The notes below the pieces were generated by a model, which was given only the letters and a program-made list of their open reading frames with translations, did not search any database and was not told the origin of the DNA. DNA of 50,237 bases from Pseudidiomarina aestuarii (lineage in GTDB: Bacteria > Pseudomonadota > Gammaproteobacteria > Enterobacterales > Alteromonadaceae). Every line of letters begins with the position of its first letter. The stretch's first letter is position 1. Both the position numbers and the translations under genes were made by a program. Location: the NCBI RefSeq assembly GCF_003987355.1, contig NZ_PIPR01000006.1, forward strand, positions 1 through 50,237, given 5' to 3'. Below are positions 17,463 through 26,795 of the stretch, piece by piece.

Positions 17463-18828
17463 AACCGCGTACGTTTGCAACGATTGCGGCGCAGATTATG
17501 CTCGCTGGCTCGGGCAATGCGCGGAATGCAAAGCATGGAATACCATCACAGAAGTTCGTTTGAGTGCACCACAACGCTCTGGAAGCAGTGCTCGCGGGCA
17601 AGCCAATCGTTCTGGTTTTGCAGGTGCCATTCAAGCGCAAGTGCAAACCCTGCAAGACGTGAGTTTAGACGACTTACCACGGTTCAGTAGCAGCTACGCT
17701 GAGTTTGACCGTGTACTGGGTGGCGGTATCGTGCCGGGTTCTGCCATTCTCATCGGTGGTTCACCTGGCGCTGGTAAAAGTACCTTATTGCTGCAGACCA
17801 TGTGCAAGCTCGCAGAGAGCATGAAGACATTGTATGTGACAGGCGAGGAGTCATTGCAACAAGTTGCCTTACGAGCGCAACGCTTGGGCTTGCCCACAGA
17901 TCAACTGCGCATGCTCGCGGAAACATCGGTGGAGACCATTTGTCAGTTAGCCGACGTGGAAAAACCGCGGGTAATGGTGATTGACTCGATTCAAGTGATG
18001 CATTTGGATGATGTTGCATCAGCTCCAGGCAGTGTCTCGCAGGTACGAGAATCTGCGGCAGTATTGACTCGGTATGCCAAACAAAATGGCGTTGCCATTT
18101 TTATGGTTGGACATGTCACCAAAGACGGCAGCTTAGCGGGCCCGAAAGTTCTGGAACACTGCATCGACTGTTCGATTCTATTGGAAGGCTCGGCGGATTC
18201 TCGCTTTCGGACGCTGCGTGGCCACAAAAATCGATTCGGTCCGGCCAATGAGCTTGGTGTTTTTGCGATGACTGGGCAGGGCCTTCGCGAAGTCACAAAC
18301 CCCTCTGCGATTTTCCTACAACGGGGCGAAGAACACGGCAGCGGCTCTGTTGTAATTGTTATTTGGGAAGGAACACGTCCGTTACTGGTTGAACTGCAAG
18401 CATTGGTCGACGGCAGTCAGCTAGCGAACCCACGTCGGGTCGCCGTCGGTCTCGATACGTCACGATTAGCGTTACTGTTGGCAGTGTTACACCGGCATGG
18501 TGGGCTCCACATGTCTGATCAAGATGTGTTTGTAAACATTGTTGGCGGCGTCAAAGTTTTAGAAACAGGAGCTGATCTAGCGCTATTGTTAGCGATTGTC
18601 AGCAGCTTTAAAGAGCAACCCTTGCCGCGTGATCTCGTGGTCTTCGGTGAGGTCGGTTTGGCCGGCGAGATTCGCCCCGTACAAAACGGACAAGCACGAT
18701 TAAACGAAGCGGTTAAGCATGGCTTTACTCGAGCTATAGTGCCAGCCGGGAATAAACCGCAAAAAGCTATTCCTGGTATGCGAGTTACTGCGGTGAAAAA
18801 TCTGCAAGAAGCTCTGGATGCTTTGTAA
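17449..18828 (+). CDS. radA: DNA repair protein RadA
   Basis: A 459-residue RecA-like helicase that drives branch migration in recombinational repair. In order it shows a four-cysteine zinc finger (Cys10, 13, 24, 27), a RecA core with Walker A GGSPGAGKST, the RadA-specific KNRFG motif (in LRGHKNRFGPANELGVF), and a C-terminal Lon-protease-like domain (VNIVGGVKVLETGADLALLLAI). The ATG at 17449 lies inside serB; the reading frame's earlier codons are not needed. In E. coli radA also follows serB, but nadR comes next there. Here the stop overlaps the ABC transporter gene by one base (TAATG). Confidence 0.97.
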   Translation: MAKTKTAYVCNDCGADYARWLGQCAECKAWNTITEVRLSAPQRSGSSARGQANRSGFAGAIQAQVQTLQDVSLDDLPRFSSSYAEFDRVLGGGIVPGSAILIGGSPGAGKSTLLLQTMCKLAESMKTLYVTGEESLQQVALRAQRLGLPTDQLRMLAETSVETICQLADVEKPRVMVIDSIQVMHLDDVASAPGSVSQVRESAAVLTRYAKQNGVAIFMVGHVTKDGSLAGPKVLEHCIDCSILLEGSADSRFRTLRGHKNRFGPANELGVFAMTGQGLREVTNPSAIFLQRGEEHGSGSVVIVIWEGTRPLLVELQALVDGSQLANPRRVAVGLDTSRLALLLAVLHRHGGLHMSDQDVFVNIVGGVKVLETGADLALLLAIVSSFKEQPLPRDLVVFGEVGLAGEIRPVQNGQARLNEAVKHGFTRAIVPAGNKPQKAIPGMRVTAVKNLQEALDAL

Positions 18829-19595
18829 TGACCGCTTGGCTAGTCAGAATTGCGTGGATAGCAGCCGTTCTGTCGTGGCCAGCAAGCACACTCAGTGCAG
18901 CCGAGCCACTTCGCGTACTCTCGCTAAACGCCTGTTATGACGATTGGTTGCCGCAACTTTTAGAGACGAAAGATACGGTCATTCCATCGGCTAATCACGG
19001 TAATAGATTGGAGTCTATTATTCGGGCTCAACCTGATGTGATTGTTCATAATAATTTTATCTCAGCGGTTTTGCTGCGCGCCTTACAGCGCTCTGCAACG
19101 GATTTCGGATTTCGTTTAGTGGCTGTAAAACACCCACAATCTTGGCAGGAATGGCAAGAGCAAGGCGATGCTGTCGGTCTAGCATTGCAGCGTGAAACAA
19201 CGGTTCAGCGATGGTTTGCTCTGCAGCAAGAACAACTGACTCAAGCAGGAAAGCGACTCCCTCGATCGGTCACTATCTTGATGCCGAATTACTATATGTG
19301 GGCGGCAGATAGTTGGGTCGCAGATTTGCTAGCGCAGGTGAATGTTGAACTTGTCACACCCATTCAAACTGGGCAGTTAGGACAAGTCGGGCTCGCCAGT
19401 TTGTTGCGTCTCAATACTGAGCATCTCGTATTGGAGGGTTTCTCCGAACATTACGCCCGTGGCCAAGACTGGATGCACCATCGAGCACTGCGGCAGTGGT
19501 CGTCAGAGAGACAAACGTCTTCGATTGCGGGCGACATTGCCGGTTGTCCAGCTACCCGAGCCATTCACTATTTAGAGGCCATGCAAAGTGACTAA
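18828..19595 (+). CDS. Periplasmic substrate-binding protein, BtuF/FecB class
   Basis: A 255-residue exported binding protein. A signal peptide (about 1-24, ending LSAAEP) is followed by a helical-backbone two-lobe fold typical of cobalamin and iron-siderophore carriers: RVLSLNACYDDWLPQLL, then NRLESIIRAQPDVIVHN (the first-lobe E-x-I-x-x-x-x-P-D-hydrophobic pattern). It starts on the radA stop and is followed by permease and ATPase genes, so the three form one importer. The ligand cannot be read from the sequence: vitamin B12 or related corrinoids, heme, or a ferric siderophore all remain possible. No B12 riboswitch or Fur box is visible before it. Confidence 0.85.
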   Translation: MTAWLVRIAWIAAVLSWPASTLSAAEPLRVLSLNACYDDWLPQLLETKDTVIPSANHGNRLESIIRAQPDVIVHNNFISAVLLRALQRSATDFGFRLVAVKHPQSWQEWQEQGDAVGLALQRETTVQRWFALQQEQLTQAGKRLPRSVTILMPNYYMWAADSWVADLLAQVNVELVTPIQTGQLGQVGLASLLRLNTEHLVLEGFSEHYARGQDWMHHRALRQWSSERQTSSIAGDIAGCPATRAIHYLEAMQSD

Positions 19596-20592
19596 TCCGC
19601 GTGTAAACAAGTCGGCCGGTATATCGTGGTGGTGGGTGACACTATTCATTGTGTTAACCAGTTGCTTTGCCGTGCTTCACCTAGGGTCAGGTGATTCTAC
19701 TTGGTGGCTGTGGCCGAGCACAGCGCTCGACGCACAAATACTGATGGATATTCGCTGGCCGCGATTGCTGTTGGTGTGTTTAAACGGAATTGCATTGGGC
19801 CTTGCTGGCGCAGTGATTCAAACAATTTTCCGCAACCCATTAGCTGAGCCCGGAATTATTGGCATTTCCAGTGGCGCGGCACTGGTTGTTGTAAGTGCTC
19901 TGTACTTTGGCTGGATTCTTCCCACAGCATGGTCTTTACCGGTGCTCGGGATGGCCGGCGCTTTAGGCGCATTCGGTTTGTTGTGGGTGTTAGCGGGACG
20001 GTCCTTGCAAACCATTCGACTGTTGCTGGCAGGTGTTGCTATTGCAGCGTTGGGAAGTGCGTTATTGGCGTTGATCCTCAGTCTGGCGCCAAACCCATTC
20101 GCATTCCAAGAATGGACACTTTGGCTGATGGGCTCGGTCGCGAACCGTGGTTGGGAACATGTACTGCTGATGTTGCCCAGTACCTGTATTGCCGTGAGCA
20201 TTTTATTCTGGCAACGACATTTTATTAGTGCGCATGTGTTTGCCTCGTCACAATTTGCGGTGCTTGGCTTTAATCATCATCGAGCACAAGTTGCAGTTCT
20301 GTTTGGTTTAACGCTCTTAGTTGGAGCCTCTGTAGTTAGCGCTGGCATGATAGGATTTATTGGTTTAATTGCGCCACACTTAGTGCGCTTGGTCGGTATC
20401 CATCGGCCCCGTGCTTTGCTGTGGTGGAGCGCCGCAGTGGGTGGGAGTTGTCTAGTGGCGGTTGATACTATCGTGATGTGGCTTCCGACTCGTCAGGAAC
20501 TGCCGTTAGGCGTTATTACGGCGCTCTTTGGTGCTCCAATCCTACTTTATTTACTGCATCGATTCGCGGCACGTGAGGCTGGACATGCTTAG
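19588..20592 (+). CDS. ABC importer permease, BtuC/FecCD family
   Basis: A 334-residue integral membrane protein with about ten helices. FecCD-family signatures are DIRWPRLLLVCLNGIALG (R-x-P-R-x-x), AGAVIQTIFRNPLAEPGIIG, and the coupling region near GFIGLIAPHLVRLVG. It begins with GTG at 19588, inside the end of the binding-protein gene, with AGAGG upstream. It would form the membrane channel of the importer with the ATPase encoded next, whose ATG lies within its last codons. Confidence 0.93.
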   Translation: MTNPRVNKSAGISWWWVTLFIVLTSCFAVLHLGSGDSTWWLWPSTALDAQILMDIRWPRLLLVCLNGIALGLAGAVIQTIFRNPLAEPGIIGISSGAALVVVSALYFGWILPTAWSLPVLGMAGALGAFGLLWVLAGRSLQTIRLLLAGVAIAALGSALLALILSLAPNPFAFQEWTLWLMGSVANRGWEHVLLMLPSTCIAVSILFWQRHFISAHVFASSQFAVLGFNHHRAQVAVLFGLTLLVGASVVSAGMIGFIGLIAPHLVRLVGIHRPRALLWWSAAVGGSCLVAVDTIVMWLPTRQELPLGVITALFGAPILLYLLHRFAAREAGHA

Positions 20593-21337
20593 TGTTGACC
20601 AAATTACTGTAGCGCAACGACTCGACCCGGTTTCATTCACCGCAGCTGAAGGTGAAGTGATCGGTATCATCGGACCAAATGGCGCTGGTAAAAGTAGCTT
20701 GTTAGAAGTATTGGTCGGTAGTGTGCTCCCACAGAGTGGCCAAGTGCTGTGGGGTGGCGAAAATATCATTGGTGCGCGGCCCATGCGGCGGCGCCATCTT
20801 GTCTCCTATATTCCACAACAGCCATCGGTATTCGCAGACATAACGGTAACTGAGTTGCTCTATGAAGCAACTGTCAACTTAGGTTGGTCAAGTGTTCAGC
20901 AGCACGACAAAATTGCGCAGGTTCTACGAGAGTTCGATTTGCAACCTTTTGCCTCGCGGTCGATTTTACGTTTATCCGGTGGCGAACAGCGTCGCGTTCA
21001 CTGTGCCTGCTCACTATTGAATCAGGGTGCACTCGTGATTGCAGACGAGCCAACAGCTGGGCTCGACCTGTACCATCAATTGATGTTGCTGGAATTATTG
21101 GTGAAGCGTGCACGGGCTGGTGCTTTAGTCATGATTGCCCTGCATGATTTGTCTCATGCAAGTATGTTCTGCGACCGCTTGGCGTTATTGGACCGGGGCC
21201 AATTCATACAAATTGGCACTCCCAACGAAGTGCTGACTGCTACCAATTTGGAAAAAATTTACCGCGTCCAAGTCGACTGGTTTTGTGATGAACGCGGTGT
21301 GGCTATGCGACCACACCGCATCATCGACACGCCTTAA
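20585..21337 (+). CDS. ABC importer ATPase, BtuD/FecE family
   Basis: A 250-residue ATP-binding subunit. Walker A is GPNGAGKSS (30-38), the signature is LSGGEQRR, Walker B is ALVIADEPTAGLD, and the switch histidine lies in MIALHDLSHA. The Q-loop is SYIPQQ. The frame stays open upstream into the permease gene, but the ATG at 20585 gives the family's normal length. It is the last gene of the serB-radA-ABC transcription unit; its end overlaps the convergent S41 protease gene by four bases. Confidence 0.94.
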   Translation: MLSVDQITVAQRLDPVSFTAAEGEVIGIIGPNGAGKSSLLEVLVGSVLPQSGQVLWGGENIIGARPMRRRHLVSYIPQQPSVFADITVTELLYEATVNLGWSSVQQHDKIAQVLREFDLQPFASRSILRLSGGEQRRVHCACSLLNQGALVIADEPTAGLDLYHQLMLLELLVKRARAGALVMIALHDLSHASMFCDRLALLDRGQFIQIGTPNEVLTATNLEKIYRVQVDWFCDERGVAMRPHRIIDTP

Positions 21338-22656
21338 AACTCTTGTCGCCACTGGTCAATAATACGTGGACCGCGAGCCTCGAGTGCTTGTTGTTGCGCT
21401 TGTGCTTGTTGGCTCGAAGCAAGATTGGCCGGGCAAGCGCCATTAGTGATGTGGAAGCTCGCTGTTGCTAACAGCGGGTCAGCAGGATCTCCCCAGTCAC
21501 CGACTAACGTGTCAGTCGCTGCACAATTCACCGGCAGGCCATCAAAATAGCGACCCTCGTTGTTCGCATTCACCGTCTCAAAATTCACGACGAAAGTGCG
21601 CTTATCGCAAATTTGCTCTGGAATTTGACCCACAGGCTTACCGCACGTTCTCGAACCAATCACCACCACATCCACAAACGGTTTTAGAGAGTTGATGATG
21701 AGCTCAGATGACGAGCAACTCGCTGCTGTGGTCAGCACATAGACACGATCTAAATTGAGCTGCCGAACCCCATCATAGAGTTGAAACAATTCGGTATTGT
21801 TTTGATTTTGATTCTGGCTGTTGAAGAGGTAGCGAACAAACGTCTCGCCAATCACGTTATTACCCGCCGCTTGTGCGCCCGCCTGATTTGCGTAACGGGT
21901 TAAACCGCCACCGTTATAGCGGACATCAATCACCAGTTCATCGACGCCGGTGAATTGATTGTAAGCTGAATTGAGGTCGTTTCCGGTTCGATTAATAAAG
22001 CTATTGAGGACGTAATACCCCACTTGCTTGTTGTCGACGGTTAGCACGTCACTCGCGAGTACGGTATTGGTTTCCACTTCTACTTTGGTCAAAACATCGG
22101 TGAACTCATCACCATTGGGTTTCCGCCAGGTCAACTCGCGTGCGATACCGACTTCAGGACCGCCCAAAGCATCATTGTACGTGCCATTTGCGAGCAATGT
22201 GGCGACACTGACGCCATCAATAGCCGTGATCTCATCCGCCCGACTAATGCCTGCATTCGCTGCTGGAGAGTCGTCAAATGTGTAATTCACAAACACGCGC
22301 GAATTATTGACGACCCGAGTACTAAAACCGAAGCCAGCGTACTGAGCATTTACATAGCGATCTTGATATTCTTGCTCGGTCAAAACGAAACTAAAACGAT
22401 CGTCGCTACTGCGAATTCCCTCGAGGACTGCGTAGATATCGGCATAGTTCGCCAAATTGACATTAGATGGAATAGCCTCAACCCAAAAATAGTCGTCGCG
22501 CATGTAATCTAAGAAACGTTGTTTTTGATCGTTGACGGAACATTGTGCACCGAAGCCGCCATCGCCGCCCGAGTTCCCATTGTCATTGCTACTACTTCCG
22601 CCGCCGCAGCTTGCTACCAGCAGCGCCGATGCGCAGACAGTCATTAATTTGTTCAT
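21334..22656 (-). CDS. S41-family (C-terminal processing type) protease, lipoprotein
   Basis: A 440-residue predicted lipoprotein. A signal peptide ends in the lipobox LLVASC, and a Gly/Ser/Asn-rich linker follows. A PDZ-like segment (about 130-190, GISRADEITAIDGVSVATLL) precedes the tail-specific protease domain. The domain includes ELVIDVRYNGGG, the nucleophile region ASCSSSELIINSL, and GSRTCGKPVGQ with the general-base lysine pattern of Ctp proteases. Several cysteines sit near the active site and could form disulfides. The ATG at 22656 follows GAGGTG; the adjacent GTG at 22659 is less likely. It is probably held in the periplasm by a lipid anchor. The substrate is unknown. Confidence 0.9.
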   Translation of the reverse strand: MNKLMTVCASALLVASCGGGSSSNDNGNSGGDGGFGAQCSVNDQKQRFLDYMRDDYFWVEAIPSNVNLANYADIYAVLEGIRSSDDRFSFVLTEQEYQDRYVNAQYAGFGFSTRVVNNSRVFVNYTFDDSPAANAGISRADEITAIDGVSVATLLANGTYNDALGGPEVGIARELTWRKPNGDEFTDVLTKVEVETNTVLASDVLTVDNKQVGYYVLNSFINRTGNDLNSAYNQFTGVDELVIDVRYNGGGLTRYANQAGAQAAGNNVIGETFVRYLFNSQNQNQNNTELFQLYDGVRQLNLDRVYVLTTAASCSSSELIINSLKPFVDVVVIGSRTCGKPVGQIPEQICDKRTFVVNFETVNANNEGRYFDGLPVNCAATDTLVGDWGDPADPLLATASFHITNGACPANLASSQQAQAQQQALEARGPRIIDQWRQEF

Positions 22657-22806
22657 CACAACACCTCATACCTGCTTTGAGTACTATTTATATATACGAT
22701 TTCAATTTATAAATAGATGCATTTTAGAAGTCTAGGTGATTTTCACTAGTGACGCTCACCGACATTTTTGGCACACTGCGCTCTCGTTGTAACGAAGGAT
22801 TCATGT

Positions 22807-23820
22807 ATGACTGCTGTAATGATTGATTTTGACGGGTACGAGCTAACAGCTGAAGACCGTGAGCTTCTCCAGCATCCTGCGGTGGGTGGTGTCATTTATT
22901 TTACGCGTAATTTTCACGACCAAGAGCAGTTACAAGAACTGGTTCGGCAAACTCGTGCTGCGGCTCGCAATCCATTGGTATTAGCTGTCGATCATGAAGG
23001 TGGGCGGGTCCAGCGTTTTCGTCAAGGCTTTTCTGCGATTCCGCCAATGGCGAGCTTGCTAGAGCGCGCAACGACGCTCGCACAAGCACAGCAAGCAGCA
23101 CAAGAATTGGCTTGGCTAATGGCCGCAGAAGTGTTGGCCATGGATATCGATTTAAGCTTTGCCCCAGTATTAGATGTTCGTGGTATCAGCGAGGTTATTG
23201 GTGATCGCGCTTTCGCTGAGCAGGCCGATGCCATTATTCCGGTTGCTCGATCGTTTATCAAAGGTATGCACCAAGCTGGGATGAAAGCCACAGGGAAACA
23301 CTTTCCTGGACACGGCTCGGTCGCAGCTGATTCGCATATTGCGATTCCTATTGATGAACGTCCATGGGATGAAATCGTCGCAGTCGATTTACCGCCATTC
23401 ATCGAACTAGCCACATGTTTGGATGCGATTATGCCAGCTCATGTCATTTATCCTGATGTGTGCGAACATCCGGCCGGCTTTTCTCAGCGCTGGTTGAAGG
23501 AAATTCTGCGCGCTCAGCTTCATTTTACCGGTGTCATTTTCAGTGATGATCTGGCTATGGCTGGCGCCACGGTCGCTGGTTCGATGGCCGATCGTGCTCA
23601 TGCTGCATTAGACGCAGGATGTGATATGGTGCTGGCGTGTAATGATCGGGCTGGCGCCATTGCAGTCATTGAAGCGGTTGCGGGTCGAATCAGTGAAAAA
23701 GGCCGACAATCAGCTCGGTGCTACGAATTACTCGCGAAGCCAGCATCGTTAAGTATGCAAACGTTACAAAACCATCCGCGTTGGCATCAAGCGCAGCAGT
23801 TACTAAAACAATTCAGTTAA
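22807..23820 (+). CDS. nagZ: Beta-N-acetylhexosaminidase NagZ
   Basis: A glycoside hydrolase family 3 enzyme of 337 residues. It works in the cytoplasm on recycled cell-wall fragments, removing N-acetylglucosamine from anhydro-muropeptides. Hallmarks are VDHEGGRVQRF, the KHFPGHGSVAADSH loop carrying the catalytic Asp-His pair, and the nucleophile Asp in IFSDDLAMAGA. An AACGAAGGA ribosome site selects the ATG at 22807 over the longer frame from 22768. It stands alone on the plus strand and converges with queC. Confidence 0.96.
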   Translation: MTAVMIDFDGYELTAEDRELLQHPAVGGVIYFTRNFHDQEQLQELVRQTRAAARNPLVLAVDHEGGRVQRFRQGFSAIPPMASLLERATTLAQAQQAAQELAWLMAAEVLAMDIDLSFAPVLDVRGISEVIGDRAFAEQADAIIPVARSFIKGMHQAGMKATGKHFPGHGSVAADSHIAIPIDERPWDEIVAVDLPPFIELATCLDAIMPAHVIYPDVCEHPAGFSQRWLKEILRAQLHFTGVIFSDDLAMAGATVAGSMADRAHAALDAGCDMVLACNDRAGAIAVIEAVAGRISEKGRQSARCYELLAKPASLSMQTLQNHPRWHQAQQLLKQFS

Positions 23821-23823
23821 TGC

Positions 23824-24480
23824 TTATGACTGATAGGGTATCGGGTCGGCGACTTGGTTTTTGGTAAAAGCTTCCAGTCGCTCGACACAAGCACCACATT
23901 TTCCACAGGCTAACTCACGGCCTTCGTAGCAGGTCCAAGTGTCGGCATAATCCAGTCCCATACGGAGTCCATCGGCAAGGATCTCAATTTTATCGTTGTC
24001 TAAATAAGGGACCTCGATACGAACAGGTTCGTAGTTTGCAATCAAACTCACATCATTCATTTTGCGAACAAATTCTGGGCGACAGTCTGGATAGATTGCG
24101 TGGTCACCGGAGTGAGCGCCGTAATAGACAGCCTCGGCTTCGATAGAAACCGCATAACCTATGGCTAGCGATAAAAGAATCATATTCCGATTGGGCACGA
24201 CCGTAGACTTCATCGACGCTTCTTCGTAATGACCTTGCGGAATGTCGATATCATCGGTTAATGAACTGCCAGCAAGGAGTTGATTAATCGCTCGAATATC
24301 GACCACTTTGTGAGGAATCGAGAGTTTGGTGCAGACCCTTGCTGCATAATCCAACTCTTTCGCATGCTTTTGCCCGTAGTGGAAAGACAACGCGTAAACA
24401 TCGTGCCCGTCTCGCAGCGCGCGGTGGAGAACGGTATACGAATCCATTCCACCCGAATAGATAACGACTACTTTTGCCAC
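23824..24480 (-). CDS. queC: 7-cyano-7-deazaguanine synthase
   Basis: A 218-residue ATP-dependent enzyme that converts 7-carboxy-7-deazaguanine to preQ0 in the queuosine pathway. The PP-loop is [11 protein letters not shown] near the N-terminus, and the C-terminal cysteine cluster ([12 protein letters not shown] with an upstream Cys) binds zinc. It is divergent from queE, which makes its substrate; the 86-base spacer between them probably carries both promoters. Confidence 0.97.
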   Translation of the reverse strand: MAKVVVIYSGGMDSYTVLHRALRDGHDVYALSFHYGQKHAKELDYAARVCTKLSIPHKVVDIRAINQLLAGSSLTDDIDIPQGHYEEASMKSTVVPNRNMILLSLAIGYAVSIEAEAVYYGAHSGDHAIYPDCRPEFVRKMNDVSLIANYEPVRIEVPYLDNDKIEILADGLRMGLDYADTWTCYEGRELACGKCGACVERLEAFTKNQVADPIPYQS

Positions 24481-24566
24481 GAAACATCCTCAATACGGCT
24501 AAATTAAGGTACAATTTTACCTAATTATTCTAGTGGCTGAAAGAACCGATAACGGTGACGCATTTG

Positions 24567-25235
24567 ATGTACCCGATTAATGAAATATTTGAAACCATTC
24601 AAGGTGAAGGGATGTTCACCGGAGTTCCCGCTATTTTTGTGCGGTTACAAGGGTGCCCGGTCGGTTGTCCATGGTGCGATACGCAGCATACCTGGGATAT
24701 GAAACCTGAGTTAAAAGTCAGCGCCGAGCAGTTGGCCAGTAAAACCGGTCCGACTGCAGAGTGGGCTGAATTATCTGCGAACGTTATTCTACAGCTGTTT
24801 CGAGAACGCAAATTTACTGCTCGCCATGTGGTCATTACCGGCGGTGAACCAGCGATGTATGATCTGCGTCCGTTAGCAGAGGTACTCGAGCAAGCAGGGT
24901 ATCGCTTACAAATTGAAACCAGTGGTACGTTTGCGTTGCAAGTGTCAGCGCAGATGTGGGTCACGGTGTCGCCAAAACTGGATATGCCCGGTGGTTATTT
25001 AGTGCGCCCTGACTGTATGAAACGCGCCGACGAAATCAAGTATCCAGTGGCAATGCAAAAGCATATTGATGCACTCGATCTTCTCTTACAGCAATGTCCG
25101 CCGCGCTCGGATGCGGTGATTTCCCTGCAGCCTATTTCTCAGCGTCCACGCGCTACTGAGCTCGCTATTCAAACCTGCATTGAACGCAACTGGCGTTTAT
25201 CCGTGCAGCTTCATAAGTATCTTCATATCGAGTAA
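24567..25235 (+). CDS. queE: 7-carboxy-7-deazaguanine synthase
   Basis: A radical SAM enzyme of 222 residues that contracts the ring of carboxy-tetrahydropterin to 7-carboxy-7-deazaguanine. The iron-sulfur motif is CPVGCPWCD (C-x3-C-x2-C), preceded by the conserved FETIQGEGMFTGVPA. VVITGGEPAMYD and QIETSGTF are the expected SAM and substrate segments. E. coli QueE begins almost identically, which supports the ATG at 24567; a GTG four codons upstream is the alternative. It pairs with divergent queC. Confidence 0.96.
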   Translation: MYPINEIFETIQGEGMFTGVPAIFVRLQGCPVGCPWCDTQHTWDMKPELKVSAEQLASKTGPTAEWAELSANVILQLFRERKFTARHVVITGGEPAMYDLRPLAEVLEQAGYRLQIETSGTFALQVSAQMWVTVSPKLDMPGGYLVRPDCMKRADEIKYPVAMQKHIDALDLLLQQCPPRSDAVISLQPISQRPRATELAIQTCIERNWRLSVQLHKYLHIE

Positions 25236-25242
25236 TCCATTC

Positions 25243-25307
25243 GAGGCTATTCATTAAGAGCCTCTGCAAGGCACCTATACTGAGTCCTGTTTCAGCTCAG
25301 GGAGGTG
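25243..25307 (+). promoter_or_regulatory. Leader of the Tad-type pilus locus
   Basis: After queE there is a hairpin (GAGGCT 25243-25248 with AGCCTC 25259-25264) without a T run, a good -10 element TATACT (25276-25281) without a clear -35, a short palindrome (CTGAG 25280-25284 with CTCAG 25296-25300), and a strong GGAGGTG ribosome site before the pilin ATG. The missing -35 suggests an activator. This is the only evident promoter for the thirteen coupled genes that follow. Confidence 0.5.
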
Positions 25308-25311
25308 CGTC

Positions 25312-25596
25312 ATGCCATATCATTCAGGTAACCGTCGAGTACAGCTTGGTCAGGGAATGACCGAATACATTATCATTGTGGCACTGATTGCCGTGGCCGC
25401 CATTGGTGTTTATTCACTACTCGGTAAGACCGTTCGCAGCCAGGTTTCTGGTATCGCACAAGAAATTTCAGGGCAAAGTGCGGGCAGCACCATCAATACT
25501 GCTCGAGCCGCAGCTCGGCGTTCGGAGACCGTCGCCAAACAAGATATTTCGCTCGGTAATTATGATGAAAGCACCGAAAGCGATAGTGCTAACTGA
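25312..25596 (+). CDS. Flp-like type IVb prepilin
   Basis: A 94-residue predicted pilin. After a 13-residue basic leader, cleavage by a prepilin peptidase after Gly13 would give a mature protein starting QGMTEYIIIVALIAVAAIG, with Glu at +5 and Tyr at +6, the signature of Flp pilins, followed by one hydrophobic helix. The mature part (81 residues) is longer than classic Flp (about 50) because of a hydrophilic Ser/Ala-rich tail. It has the best ribosome site of the locus, as expected for the major subunit, and its last codon overlaps the next gene. Confidence 0.85.
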   Translation: MPYHSGNRRVQLGQGMTEYIIIVALIAVAAIGVYSLLGKTVRSQVSGIAQEISGQSAGSTINTARAAARRSETVAKQDISLGNYDESTESDSAN

Positions 25597-26795
25597 TGTC
25601 GTTTCGATACGCTCAACGCGGATCTCTCAGCATCTGGTTAGTACCGCTGATGTTAGCGTTGTTGATCATGTTGGTTGGTGTTTTACAGCATGGCCAGACT
25701 CAACGCCAATCATGGACTCGTCAGATCACCGTTGATCACTTGGCGCTGTCAGCAGGTGTTCTACTCGCGCGCGAAATGAATATTCTGGCCATGACCAACC
25801 GTGCATTACTGGCCAATCAACTCGTGGTGAGTCAGCTGATCGGCATCGCCAGTTGGTTCGAAATGTTGCGAACCAGCACAACGCGCACAGCAACCATCAG
25901 TGCTTAGGTACCAGGATTGAATGCCGTCACTCGTCAAATAGCTCTTATCGTGCGCCAATCTCAGCAACCCGTTGAGCATCTAGTTCGGGCTGGCATTATC
26001 ATGCAAAAGGCCATCACCACTGCATTGAGTTCCATGCAAACCCTAGTCCGCGCCTCCTTTGCTGTCATGATTCCAGCAACACTCACCGACATTGCCAAAT
26101 TACATACGTCAGAATCATTCGAATTCGACATCTTACACAGTCCGACACTGATACCTTTCCCGCTATTGTGGTGGAGCTTTATTCGACCGCGCCACACGGG
26201 CAATGATGAGGATGCACTCAGGACTCGAATGCAAGCAAGTTTGGATCCATTCAGTCAGCACCGAACTTATTCCTGGTTTGACTTCTTTGCATTGAAAATA
26301 ATCAAAACGGGTGGAACTGAGATTAGGGTAGATCAGCGAGGACGTTGGCATTGGCAGGGCTTGGATACCTTATCTTTGCATCTGCGAGCATTCTGGTCTT
26401 GGCAGGAGTTGCCTTGGGGCGAAGGTGCGCGACAACAGCAGCGAATCAATGATATTTCCCGCGCTGCATTTGGGAAAAGTCAGCAGTTCAATCCGCGTGC
26501 GGTGAGCTGGGCGCTGAACACGCAACGGACGATTCAATCGGGACAGCGAATTTACTACTTTGATCGGCCCCAACTGGCGACCGAGAAATCACCGAGTGTG
26601 TTTGTTCGCAGTGGCAGTGCGGTAGCAAAAGCAGGCGTACGATTCTATCGACCACAGTCTCTTTTTGCTCGCGCTGATAATCGAGTTGAAAAGGCCAACT
26701 TATTTAACCCGTTCTGGGAGGGGCAACTGCAAGCATTAACGCAGTTGGACCGACAACTGTTGTTGCGGCAGGATGCGTTGGAGGACAACGAGTGA
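25596..26795 (+). pseudogene. TadG-like pilus assembly gene interrupted by an in-frame amber codon
   Basis: One reading frame of 400 codons, broken by a single TAG at 25905-25907. The first part (103 residues) has a short basic start and a membrane helix, RGSLSIWLVPLMLALLIML, like the N-terminal Tad/TadG domain. The second part (about 292 residues from 25917) has no plausible start: TTG at 25917 has only a misplaced AGG. It continues in exactly the same frame, so no frameshift is involved. The intact protein would be about 399 residues. CAG (Gln) to TAG is a single transition. Possible readings are a recent nonsense mutation, a sequencing error, or suppression. Beyond the N-terminus I do not recognise the sequence. 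It overlaps its neighbours by one base at each end. Confidence 0.72.

Noticed and set aside
18700-18830. Cobalamin riboswitch before the ABC importer
   Set aside because: The importer starts on the radA stop codon, and the preceding bases encode the conserved RadA C-terminus; no B12-box-like sequence was seen.
24495-24525. Imperfect palindrome AAGGTACAATTTTACCTAA between queC and queE as an operator
   Set aside because: The arms are out of register by one base and include a likely -10 (TACAAT), so the symmetry may be accidental.
25596-25923. Two separate genes 25596-25907 and 25917-26795
   Set aside because: Both are in the same frame with only a TAG codon between, and the second lacks a ribosome site, so one interrupted gene is simpler.
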